From the NCBI GenBank assembly GCA_050011095.1, contig JBEKJU010000211.1, positions 1-6,500 on the forward strand: 6,500 nucleotides of DNA, read 5' to 3'. This document shows positions 1-6,021 of this stretch, one piece after another. This DNA comes from JBEKJU01 sp050011095. GTDB lineage: Bacteria > Desulfobacterota > Syntrophorhabdia > Syntrophorhabdales > WCHB1-27. The notes beneath the pieces are model-generated. The model ran no database searches. It was given only the letters and a program-made list of their open reading frames with translations, and was not told where the DNA came from. Every line of letters begins with the position of its first letter. The first letter of the stretch is position 1. The position numbers were made by a program, and so were the translations under genes.

Positions 1-1
1 G

Positions 2-826
2 AAGATCGATTTTCCCGACAGGAACGGCGTCACCTTCGAGTTCGGCAACTTCCACCGGGAGGTATCGGACCTCGCCATGGTTCTCGACCAGACAGGGCGC
101 AGCTTCCACCACCTTGACGAATTCGTGTACAACCTCGCCCGCTCCTACTACATGTTTATTGGCATCCACCCCTTCTGGGACGCGAACGGCAGGGCCGGGA
201 AATGTTTTGTGAATTCCCTCTTCCTGAAAAAGGGTCTCCCGCCCGTCGTCCTCGACGACGAGGAAGAGGTGCTCGCCCTCCCCCGATACGGGGGATCCAT
301 GGAGGACATGCACGCCTATCTGAAAAGGAGGCTCAGGCGGGCCACGGAGACCTATTTCTACGAGAGATCGAAGATGGAGGCCCTCGGCCTTTTCGGAAAG
401 ATAGTCCACAATGTCGGCTTCGACTCCGCCTTCCACTTCAGGCAGATAGACGGCCGCACCCAGAAGATCGAGGTCGGCTTCGAGGCGTACGTGTGCGGCG
501 ACACCCACGTCCTTGAGGTCCTGATGGATCAATGCAGGATCGCCTTTTCCGACGCCCGCCTCCTCTACGGCATGACCGTCCACTGCGGCTTCTGCGACGG
601 CCCCTTCACGGAATGGCGTTATCCCTTCAGCATGAAAGGCAACCTCCACATAAAGGAGGTGACGCCCGAAATCGCGGGTGTGCGGGCGTTCGATGTCGAT
701 TTCATCCTGGATATCCCACGGCAGGTGAAAAGGGGCGACTATTTCAGTTGCTCCATCGCGAGCCCGGAGGCGGGCCTCGTATTCACCAACAAAGGGCTCA
801 ACTATTCCTACCGTCTCGAACTGTGA
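2..826 (+). CDS. Fic-domain protein with C-terminal beta-rich extension (5' end outside window)
   Basis: The frame is open from the first bases, so the N-terminus is missing; 274 residues are visible. A Fic core is clear: a helix ending in FIGIHPFWDANGRAGK (motif at bases 167-202) followed by a hydrophobic helix and the typical GLPPVVLDD turn. Fic enzymes usually transfer AMP, sometimes another phosphate-containing group, from a nucleotide to a hydroxyl side chain of a target protein. The catalytic His, the Phe, the acidic metal ligand (Asp) and the N-G-R anion-binding residues are present, so activity is plausible. Two positions differ from the HPFx(D/E)GNGRxxR consensus: Ala replaces the first Gly and Lys the last Arg. 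No inhibitory (S/T)xxxE(G/N) helix is apparent in the visible part; it could lie upstream. After the Fic core, about 150 residues rich in aromatic and beta-type sequence form an unrecognised C-terminal domain. There is no signal peptide or membrane segment in the visible part. The PLD-family gene starts 12 nt after the TGA stop. Confidence 0.88.
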   Translation, partial: KIDFPDRNGVTFEFGNFHREVSDLAMVLDQTGRSFHHLDEFVYNLARSYYMFIGIHPFWDANGRAGKCFVNSLFLKKGLPPVVLDDEEEVLALPRYGGSMEDMHAYLKRRLRRATETYFYERSKMEALGLFGKIVHNVGFDSAFHFRQIDGRTQKIEVGFEAYVCGDTHVLEVLMDQCRIAFSDARLLYGMTVHCGFCDGPFTEWRYPFSMKGNLHIKEVTPEIAGVRAFDVDFILDIPRQVKRGDYFSCSIASPEAGLVFTNKGLNYSYRLEL

Positions 827-838
827 GGTCTTGCGGAG

Positions 839-2446
839 ATGCCGTCAGCCGAAGAGTTTGCGGAGCCGTCATACAAGTGGATCGGCCCGCGCCATCTTGT
901 CGACAACCTTCAGGGCTGGCGCATATCCCTGTTTCCCGGCGGCCTGGGCTTTTCCTTCCTCAACTATTCCGATGAAAAGGCGCTGCGGGTGCGCCTTGCC
1001 GTTAAGAGGGAAGACGGGGTCAGCGAATTTTATCTCTCCGACGCCTCCTACGTGGGCGAATGGGGCGGCCCCCGGCAGAAGTGGCAGACAGACCGGCTGC
1101 CCCTCTTTCCCTACGAGGGCCTGCACGGTCTCATGAGGTCAATGACCTTCTCTTACAGCATACTGAAGGACGGCGTCGTCATCCCGTCCCGCTACGAGTA
1201 TCGCTTCGCGACCCTCGACGACTTTTACCGGGGCCGCCTCGGGCACGATGATTTTCGCGATCCCGAATTCCTGAGGGAAAACAACGAGCGCCCCGTAGCC
1301 GCCGACGATGAGGTTTTTCAGGACGCCTACGACCGGTTCAACGCGTCCCCGAAAGACCGGGTCATGACGCCCTTATTCACGAGGGGCGATGCGGGCCGGC
1401 AGGACCACCCCGTCCATGAGATCCACCGGGCCATCGACCGCGTCATAGACCGGAAGCGCCGCGAGCCGGCCCACCCACACTCGATCCGCCTTGCCATGTT
1501 CGACTTCGACAACGAGCACGTCACCAGGCATCTGGTCTACGCGCACGACAATGGCGTCGGGGTGGAATGCATAGGTGACTGGGCACAGGTAAGCCCCATG
1601 AACGCCTCGGAAAACATCGCGAGACTCCGCCGGGCAGGCATACGGGTCTATGGGATCGTACGCAACGATCCCTCCCGGAGGCGGGCCGATATATCGAGCA
1701 TGCACACGAAGTTTATCCTCTTCGACAACGATGTCGTCCATTCAGGGTCGTACAACCTCCACTTTCACCTGTGGGGCGGCAACTGGGAAAACGGCATCGT
1801 CTACCGCTCGCCTGATGCGAGCCTCCTCCACCTGGCCGTCTACCGGGCGCTCAAAAGCGGACAAAGGGTGAGGCTCGCAATCGACCCGTCGGCCCCGTAC
1901 AACCTCTATTACAGCTTCGGGGCCTATCACTCCGGGTCCGCCACGATGCGCGCCCAGGATGCGATCGTCTCGGAGATCGCCAGGGCGCGCCACTCGATTG
2001 TCGTCTGCATGTTCGACCTCTCCCCCATAAGGGGCATTGACCCTTCAAGCGGGCGCGAAACAGACGTGATCCAGGCCCTCATACGGGCACGCGACAGGGG
2101 CGTCCGGGTCCAGGTCATACTGAACGGCATGATAACCCATGCCGGGCCCTTGCCCGAGCCGTGGGACAAGGCGTTTCCGAGGCCCCTCAAGGAGCCCGAG
2201 AGGCGGCTCAAAGACGCCTGGATCGAGGTCTACTACGTCTACTATTGGGAAAGCGTCTATTCCCCCCTCCACCACAAATTCGCCGTCTTCGACGGACAAT
2301 GCGTCATCACCGGCTCATACAACTGGTACGAGCCGAGCCTCTATTCCGACGAGGTCCTCTCGGTGACGAGGGATGAGACGATTGCCGCATCCTTCCTCGA
2401 GGAAGCGGAATTGCTCCTCAGCTCGTTCCGCATCGAGCGGGCATAG
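839..2446 (+). CDS. Phospholipase D superfamily protein with two HKD motifs
   Basis: This 535-residue protein is a two-domain PLD-fold phosphodiesterase or phosphatidyltransferase. The first HKD motif is SMHTKFILFD with H289, K291 and D296, followed by SGSYN. The second is LHHKFAVFD with H478, K480 and D485, followed by TGSYNW. Each lies in a repeat that starts with a helix and strand of the kind seen at RHSIVVCMFDLSPI (near 385-398). With both motifs intact, one chain can build a complete active site through a phosphohistidine intermediate. The family includes phospholipases, cardiolipin synthases and nucleases, and sequence alone does not say which this is. No signal peptide or membrane helix is seen, which argues mildly against classical cardiolipin synthase and for a soluble cytoplasmic enzyme. 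Residues 1 to about 125 are an unrecognised aromatic-rich, probably beta domain. The ATG at 839 follows a TGAGG (824-828) overlapping the fic stop codon, with a long 10-nt spacing, so translational coupling to the Fic gene is likely. Confidence 0.9.
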   Translation: MPSAEEFAEPSYKWIGPRHLVDNLQGWRISLFPGGLGFSFLNYSDEKALRVRLAVKREDGVSEFYLSDASYVGEWGGPRQKWQTDRLPLFPYEGLHGLMRSMTFSYSILKDGVVIPSRYEYRFATLDDFYRGRLGHDDFRDPEFLRENNERPVAADDEVFQDAYDRFNASPKDRVMTPLFTRGDAGRQDHPVHEIHRAIDRVIDRKRREPAHPHSIRLAMFDFDNEHVTRHLVYAHDNGVGVECIGDWAQVSPMNASENIARLRRAGIRVYGIVRNDPSRRRADISSMHTKFILFDNDVVHSGSYNLHFHLWGGNWENGIVYRSPDASLLHLAVYRALKSGQRVRLAIDPSAPYNLYYSFGAYHSGSATMRAQDAIVSEIARARHSIVVCMFDLSPIRGIDPSSGRETDVIQALIRARDRGVRVQVILNGMITHAGPLPEPWDKAFPRPLKEPERRLKDAWIEVYYVYYWESVYSPLHHKFAVFDGQCVITGSYNWYEPSLYSDEVLSVTRDETIAASFLEEAELLLSSFRIERA

Positions 2447-2487
2447 GTGATCGGGAAGGATCGCATCGGCGTAATACCGAGGATCAT

Positions 2488-2559
2488 TCATTCGTCATAG
2501 TAGAACATGAATAGACTGATGAGGAAGACTGCGGCGAAGACTGTTGATTCAACGCCCAT
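2488..2559 (-). CDS. Putative 23-residue single-span membrane peptide
   Basis: A 23-codon reading frame starts MGVESTVFAAV, continues through a run of Phe, Leu, Ile, Val and Met, and ends in YYDE followed by TGA. The layout is a short acidic/polar start, a hydrophobic stretch of about 14-16 residues (roughly 7-21) and an acidic tail, as in very small bacterial membrane proteins. The strong Shine-Dalgarno AGAAGGAG (2573 down to 2566) is 6 nt from the ATG, and a sigma-54-like promoter element lies further upstream at a distance giving a leader of about 27 nt. It sits on the glgB strand in the gap converging on the PLD gene. The family is not recognised. It could be a small subunit of a membrane complex, a stress peptide or a type I toxin-like peptide; it does not clearly match KdpF or CydX. 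At this length a chance frame remains possible. The combined signals, not the frame length, carry the call. Confidence 0.42.
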   Translation of the reverse strand: MGVESTVFAAVFLISLFMFYYDE

Positions 2560-2596
2560 ATCATGCTCCTTCTGCAGGCAACTTGAAAACCTGCGC

Positions 2597-2613
2597 TACA
2601 AGAAGCGTGCCAG
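2597..2613 (-). promoter_or_regulatory. Sigma-54-like (-24/-12) promoter upstream of the small membrane peptide gene
   Basis: Read on the minus strand, the sequence is CTGGCACGCTTCTTGTA, against the sigma-54 consensus YTGGCACGnnnnTTGCW. The -24 half is perfect and the 10-nt spacing between GG and the -12 dinucleotide is correct. The -12 dinucleotide is GT instead of GC, which weakens the call because GC is strongly conserved. A start site about 12 nt downstream would fall near 2586, with the ribosome binding site at 2573-2566 and the start codon at 2559. A short inverted repeat (GCAGG at 2574-2578, CCTGC at 2590-2594) spans the expected start region. No activator site was identified. Confidence 0.35.
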
Positions 2614-2652
2614 GCCGTCAAAAATCAGCCCCCTTCCGAATTGCGCGACCCG

Positions 2653-2671
2653 GCCGGGGTCCGGCTGTTTT
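2653..2671 (+). terminator. Possible weak rho-independent terminator for the Fic-PLD transcript
   Basis: The stem GCCGG (2653-2657) pairs with CCGGC (2661-2665) around a GGT loop and is followed by TGTTTTC. The short stem and short T run make it weak, and it lies about 200 nt after the PLD stop codon. It is the only plus-strand hairpin noticed in this gap with a following T run. A competing fold (GACCC at 2647-2651 with GGGTC at 2657-2661) overlaps it. Confidence 0.25.
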
Positions 2672-2742
2672 CACCTTGGCAGGGGCCGCTCCATGGGGAG
2701 GGTCTCGCGGGAAGGAAGGGGGGTGCGAAAGAGAAGGGAATG

Positions 2743-2788
2743 AAGGTGTCTCACGGGACAAGACGCGTCTTCCGCCATGAGACACCTT
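2743..2788. repeat. Long inverted repeat with palindromic centre
   Basis: The left arm AAGGTGTCTCA (2743-2753) is perfectly complementary to the right arm TGAGACACCTT (2778-2788), and a G-T wobble can extend the pair by one. The 24-nt loop contains the perfect 12-bp palindrome AAGACGCGTCTT (2760-2771). As RNA it would be an 11-bp stem capped by an internal structure, and as DNA a possible site for a dimeric protein or a cruciform. The right arm is followed by TTCTTG on the plus strand, too poor a T run for a confident terminator. No coding or mobile-element context is seen. Confidence 0.6.
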
Positions 2789-2817
2789 TCTTGAAAAAGA
2801 GACGAGAGCCTAAGCCA

Positions 2818-2964
2818 GTGGAGGGGGCGACGCTATCCGTAGGGTGCCGGTTTTCGCCTCCGCTCCTTCCTTTTTATGAGGGGGTGGCTCCACGAACTTT
2901 GTTCGTGGAGGGGGCGACCGGGTACCCGCGAAGTGGGTGTCCCAATAATTGCCGGCGCCTCCGC
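2818..2964. repeat. Two degenerate copies of a GC-rich intergenic repeat
   Basis: Three words recur in the same order. GTGGAGGGGGCGAC is at 2818-2831 and 2905-2918, TGCCGG at 2845-2850 and 2950-2955, and CGCCTCCGC at 2855-2863 and 2956-2964. The first copy is about 46 nt and the second about 60 nt; they differ mainly in the middle, where copy two has the palindrome CGGGTACCCG (2919-2928). The second copy ends just before the glgB stop codon. The arrangement suggests a REP/MITE-like dispersed intergenic element. One window cannot show whether it occurs elsewhere in the genome. Confidence 0.5.
2888..2910. repeat. Perfect 10-bp hairpin between the two repeat copies
   Basis: CTCCACGAAC (2888-2897) and GTTCGTGGAG (2901-2910) are perfectly complementary around a TTT loop. 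Neither strand has a T run after the stem, so it does not read as an intrinsic terminator. It overlaps the start of the second repeat copy and is probably part of the same element. In a glgB mRNA that reads past its stop codon, it could act as a stabilising 3' hairpin. Confidence 0.6.
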
Positions 2965-2965
2965 A

Positions 2966-5164
2966 TCAGGCGGGCTTGAGCACGAGGGCCCCAAGGGGCG
3001 GAAGGTTGAGGTTCAGGGAACAGGGACGGCCATGCCAGGGTACGGGCTCGGTATGGCGGCCGCCCTGATTCCCCGCGTTGCTTCCCCAGTAAAGCTCGGA
3101 GTCGCTGTTCAGGACCTCCCGGTAGAGGCCCCACCTGGGCACGCCTATGCGGTAGTTGTACCTCGGCACCGGCGTGAAGTTGAAGACAAAGACGAGAAAG
3201 TCGTCGCGATCCTTGGCCCTCCTGGTGAAGGAGACGACGCTCCGCTCGTAATCCCCGAAATCGATCCATTCGAAGCCCTCGTAGCTGAAATCGACCTCGT
3301 GCATGGACGGCTCGCTCTGGTAAAGCCTGTTGAGGTCCCTCACGAACGCCTGGAGGCCTTTGTGGGGCTCGTACTGAAGGAGATGCCAGTCCAGGCTCGT
3401 CGCGGCGTTCCACTCGGACCATTGCCCTATCTCGCCCCCCATGAAGAGCAGTTTTTTGCCCGGCTGGCCGTACATATAGGAAAGGAGGAGGCGGAGGTTG
3501 GCAAATCTCTGCCAGAAATCACCCGGCATCTTGTTCAGGAGCGACCGCTTCCCGTAGACGACCTCGTCGTGGGAAAGGACGAGGATAAAATTCTCGGTGA
3601 AGGCGTAGAGAAGGGTAAAGGTGAGGTTGCTGTGGTGATACTTCCGGAAGATGGGATCGTCCGAGAAGTAGCTCAGGATGTCATTCATCCATCCCATGTT
3701 CCACTTCATGCTGAAACCGAGTCCGCCGACGTAGGTGGGGCGCGAGACCGCCGGCCAGGCGGTCGACTCCTCGGCAACGGTCAGCACGCCCGGGTGCCGG
3801 CCGTGGACGATCTCGTTGAAGCGTTTTATAAAGGCCACCGCCTCCAGGTTTTCATTGCCGCCGAACTGGTTCGGCGCCCATTGCCCCGGCTGTCTCGAAT
3901 AGTCCAGGTAGAGCATGGAGGCGACGGCGTCCACCCTGAGGCCGTCGATATGGTACTTGTCGAGCCAGAAGAGGGCGTTGGAGATGAGGAAATTCGCTAC
4001 CTCATTTCTCCCGTAATTGAATATGAGCGTGCCCCACTCCCGCTGTTCCCCCTTTTGGGGGTTTTCGTGCTCGTAGAGGGCGGTTCCATCAAAATACGCG
4101 AGCCCGTGGGCGTCCCTCGGGAAATGGGCGGGGACCCAGTCCATGATCACCCCGATGCCCGCCTGATGCATACGATCGACGAGGTACATGAAATCGTCGG
4201 GGGTTCCGTACCGGCTCGTGCAGGAAAAGTATCCGATTGTCTGATAGCCCCACGACTCGTCGAGGGCATGCTCGCTCACCGGCATTAGCTCGATGTGGGT
4301 GTAACCCATTTCCTTTACATACGGCACGAGGGTCTCCGCAAGCTCCCGGTAGGTCAGCCATCGGCCGCCCTCTCCGGGCACCCTTCGCCAGGACCCGAGA
4401 TTGACCTCGTAAGTCGAGATGGGCGACTCGAACCAGTTCTTCTCGCGGCGGGCCTCCATCCATACGTCGTCCGACCAGCGGTATTTGTCCAGGCTCCACA
4501 CGACGGAGGCGCTTTTCGGCCGCAGCTCGGAATAGAAGGCGTAGGGGTCGGCCTTCTCCGCGAGAAAACCCTTGAACCGTGATTTCACCTCGAACTTGTA
4601 GACGGTCCCTTCCGGGAGACCGGGGATGAAGAGCTCCCAGATGCCCGTTGACGCCCTCACGCGCATCATGTGGCGCCTCCCGTCCCACGAGTTGAAATCG
4701 CCGATGACACTTACCCTGATCGCATTGGGCGCCCAGACGGAAAAAAAGACGCCCTCCACGTCCTGGACAATCATCTCGTGGGCGCCGAGCTTCTCGTACT
4801 GGTTGTAGTGCGTCCCCTCCGCGATGAGATAGAGGTCGTAGTCGGACAGGACAGGCAAGAACGAATAGGGGTCGATAATGACGCGAACCGTGCCGGCCTG
4901 GTCGGTCACCTGCAGCCGATAAGGAAAAATCCCGGTCCTGTTCCGTATGACCGCCTCAAAAAAACCATCCTTGTGGAGACGTCTCATCGGGTACTCCTCG
5001 CCCGACTCCACATCGATAACGGTCACCTGGACGGCCTCCGGAACAAACGCGCGCACAGCCGCGCACTCCTTGCCGCCCGATTTTATTATATGGACCCCGA
5101 GGATCTCAAAGGGGTCCGGGTAAGCCGAATTAACGATCTTCTCTATCTCCTCTTTCAATGCCAT
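2966..5164 (-). CDS. glgB: 1,4-alpha-glucan branching enzyme (GlgB)
   Basis: GlgB cuts an alpha-1,4-glucan chain and rejoins it as an alpha-1,6 branch in cytoplasmic glycogen synthesis (GH13 family). The protein is 732 residues, close to the 728 of E. coli GlgB. Two N-terminal CBM48-type domains lie at about 15-110 and 125-225. The catalytic barrel shows DWVPAHF (D342, H347), DGLRVDAV with nucleophile D412, VAEES with acid/base E465, and LSHDEVVYGK with H532 and D533. The C-terminal beta domain is complete and ends LVLKPA. The ATG at 5164 is chosen because GAGAGG (5176-5171) lies 6 nt upstream and MALKEEIEKI is a normal start to the protein. An in-frame ATG at 5233 would add 23 residues that overlap the likely promoter. 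The gene stands alone here: no glgA, glgC, glgP or glgX is in view. The variants Tyr for His in EVVYGK and Arg for Gly in GKRSLL are not expected to affect catalysis. Confidence 0.97.
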   Translation of the reverse strand: MALKEEIEKIVNSAYPDPFEILGVHIIKSGGKECAAVRAFVPEAVQVTVIDVESGEEYPMRRLHKDGFFEAVIRNRTGIFPYRLQVTDQAGTVRVIIDPYSFLPVLSDYDLYLIAEGTHYNQYEKLGAHEMIVQDVEGVFFSVWAPNAIRVSVIGDFNSWDGRRHMMRVRASTGIWELFIPGLPEGTVYKFEVKSRFKGFLAEKADPYAFYSELRPKSASVVWSLDKYRWSDDVWMEARREKNWFESPISTYEVNLGSWRRVPGEGGRWLTYRELAETLVPYVKEMGYTHIELMPVSEHALDESWGYQTIGYFSCTSRYGTPDDFMYLVDRMHQAGIGVIMDWVPAHFPRDAHGLAYFDGTALYEHENPQKGEQREWGTLIFNYGRNEVANFLISNALFWLDKYHIDGLRVDAVASMLYLDYSRQPGQWAPNQFGGNENLEAVAFIKRFNEIVHGRHPGVLTVAEESTAWPAVSRPTYVGGLGFSMKWNMGWMNDILSYFSDDPIFRKYHHSNLTFTLLYAFTENFILVLSHDEVVYGKRSLLNKMPGDFWQRFANLRLLLSYMYGQPGKKLLFMGGEIGQWSEWNAATSLDWHLLQYEPHKGLQAFVRDLNRLYQSEPSMHEVDFSYEGFEWIDFGDYERSVVSFTRRAKDRDDFLVFVFNFTPVPRYNYRIGVPRWGLYREVLNSDSELYWGSNAGNQGGRHTEPVPWHGRPCSLNLNLPPLGALVLKPA

Positions 5165-5189
5165 CTTTCGCCTCTCGCTATTTTCAACA

Positions 5190-5218
5190 TTAATATACCT
5201 TTTCTCACGTTTCCGCAA
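5190..5218 (-). promoter_or_regulatory. Probable sigma-70-type promoter for glgB
   Basis: On the minus strand, TTGCGG (5218-5213) is followed after 17 nt by TATTAA (5195-5190), or after 15 nt by the better TATATT (5197-5192). This is an AT-rich island in GC-rich surroundings. Transcription would start near 5185, giving a leader of about 20 nt that just contains the ribosome binding site. This supports the start at 5164 and leaves the 5233 ATG upstream of the transcript. A 6-bp inverted repeat, AAGCCC (5217-5222) and GGGCTT (5235-5240), overlaps the -35 edge and could be an operator. Confidence 0.4.
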
Positions 5219-5262
5219 GCCCTTCAGGCACAACGGGCTTCATGAAAAACCGGGGACGATAT

Positions 5263-5270
5263 GCTACAAT
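5263..5270 (+). promoter_or_regulatory. Probable extended -10 promoter for kdpE and the sensor kinase gene
   Basis: The plus strand has TGCTACAAT ending at 5270, matching the extended -10 form TGnTATAAT with one change. No good -35 hexamer lies at 17 nt, which is usual for extended -10 promoters. Transcription would start near 5277, leaving a leader of about 50 nt before the kdpE ATG. The promoter is divergent to that of glgB, about 70 bp away. Confidence 0.45.
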
Positions 5271-5305
5271 AAATAGGCTGGGCGCCAGGGGCATCAGACG
5301 AGCGG

Positions 5306-5320
5306 TCCCCGAGGGGGAGG
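5306..5320 (+). promoter_or_regulatory. kdpE ribosome binding site within a small potential hairpin
   Basis: The Shine-Dalgarno GGGGAGG (5314-5320) lies 7 nt before the kdpE ATG. Directly upstream, TCCCC (5306-5310) can pair with GGGGA (5314-5318) around a GAG loop, which would cover most of the ribosome binding site. The stem has only 5 bp and may simply reflect G/C-rich composition. Confidence 0.35.
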
Positions 5321-5327
5321 CAGAACC

Positions 5328-6017
5328 ATGCTTGAAGGGGCAAGAATTCTTGTTATCGATGACGAGCAACAGATCCGCCGCATGCTCACAGTCGCCCTCT
5401 CGGGCTACGGTTACTCGCTCAGGGAGGCGGCCACCGGGAAGGAGGGCCTCAACCAGGCGGCCATTTTTCATCCCGACATCGTGATCCTCGATCTTGGGCT
5501 GCCCGATCTCGACGGTCTGGAGGTCATCGCTCGTCTGCGCGAATGGACGCAGACGCCCATCATCATCCTCTCCGTGAGGGAGGCCGAGACAGAGAAGATC
5601 AACGCCCTCGATGCCGGAGCGGACGATTATCTGACGAAGCCTTTCGGCATGGGAGAGCTTCTCGCCCGCATCCGCGTCGCGATCCGCCGCGCGGCCAGGA
5701 ATGAAGATGAGCCGGTCATGACGTTCGCCGACCTTGTCCTCGATGTGGCCCGACGCGTCGTGATGCTGAAACAGGCATTGCTCAAGCTCACACCCACCGA
5801 GTATGAAATCCTCAAGTACCTGGCGCTCCATGCGGGACGGGTCGTCACCCACAAGCAACTGCTCCGCGCCGTCTGGGGACCCAATTATCAGGAAGAGACC
5901 CACTACCTGCGCGTGTACGTGGGTCACCTGCGCCGGAAGATAGAGGCAGACGCGGCCCGGCCCCGTTACATTCTCACTGAGGCGGGTGTCGGCTACCGGT
6001 TCATGGGGGAGGAATGA
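5328..6017 (+). CDS. kdpE: KdpE-like OmpR-family response regulator
   Basis: This 229-residue DNA-binding response regulator would be phosphorylated by its partner kinase and then bind promoter DNA as a dimer. The receiver domain (about 5-118) has the acidic pair D11-D12, the phospho-acceptor D55 in ILDLGLPD, S82 in ILSVRE and K104 in LTKPFG. The winged-helix domain (about 130-226) includes LTPTEYEILKYLA, the recognition region ETHYLRVYVGHLRRKI and the wing ILTEAGVGYRF, a pattern typical of KdpE. Length matches E. coli KdpE (225). The ATG at 5328 has a good GGGGAGG ribosome binding site. The sensor kinase gene begins 4 nt after the stop, so both are probably made from one mRNA. In the usual order kdpD precedes kdpE; here it follows. 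No kdpFABC genes are in view, so control of K+ uptake is inferred from family resemblance only. Confidence 0.9.
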   Translation: MLEGARILVIDDEQQIRRMLTVALSGYGYSLREAATGKEGLNQAAIFHPDIVILDLGLPDLDGLEVIARLREWTQTPIIILSVREAETEKINALDAGADDYLTKPFGMGELLARIRVAIRRAARNEDEPVMTFADLVLDVARRVVMLKQALLKLTPTEYEILKYLALHAGRVVTHKQLLRAVWGPNYQEETHYLRVYVGHLRRKIEADAARPRYILTEAGVGYRFMGEE

Positions 6018-6021
6018 CGCC

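Larger units (their letters stand above)
2447..2965. other. Structured convergent intergenic region between the PLD gene and glgB
   Basis: This 519-bp gap separates the 3' ends of two convergent genes. Apart from the small peptide gene and its promoter in its left third, it contains repeat and hairpin sequence: a weak terminator-like hairpin near 2653, a long inverted repeat at 2743-2788, and two degenerate GC-rich repeat copies from 2818 to 2964 flanking a perfect hairpin at 2888-2910. Longer reading frames here have no recognisable protein content or ribosome binding site. No tRNA or known riboswitch was recognised. Confidence 0.7.

Noticed and set aside
202..516. Arg/Pro-rich plus-strand frame inside the Fic gene
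   Set aside because: It is an out-of-frame reading of the Fic gene, with low-complexity composition typical of GC-rich shadow frames.
2888..2910. 10-bp hairpin as intrinsic terminator of glgB
   Set aside because: The stem is perfect but no T run follows it on either strand.
2641..2979. 112-codon plus-strand frame in the convergent intergenic region
   Set aside because: It runs through the inverted repeat and both repeat copies, has no good ribosome binding site, shows no domain and overlaps the end of glgB.
2876..4288. 470-codon open frame on the plus strand
   Set aside because: It is antisense to glgB, whose conserved catalytic motifs fix the coding strand. The translation has no recognisable domain; long antisense frames are common in GC-rich genes.
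5165..5233. Extended GlgB start at 5233 adding 23 residues
   Set aside because: The extension overlaps the probable glgB promoter, while the ATG at 5164 has a properly spaced ribosome binding site and gives the family length.
4670..5245. 191-codon plus-strand frame over the glgB 5' end and the divergent promoter region
   Set aside because: It lies antisense to the N-terminal part of GlgB and runs across both promoter regions. It has no family resemblance.
5205..5927. 240-codon minus-strand frame across kdpE
   Set aside because: It is antisense to a well-conserved response regulator, and its residues mirror the KdpE codons.
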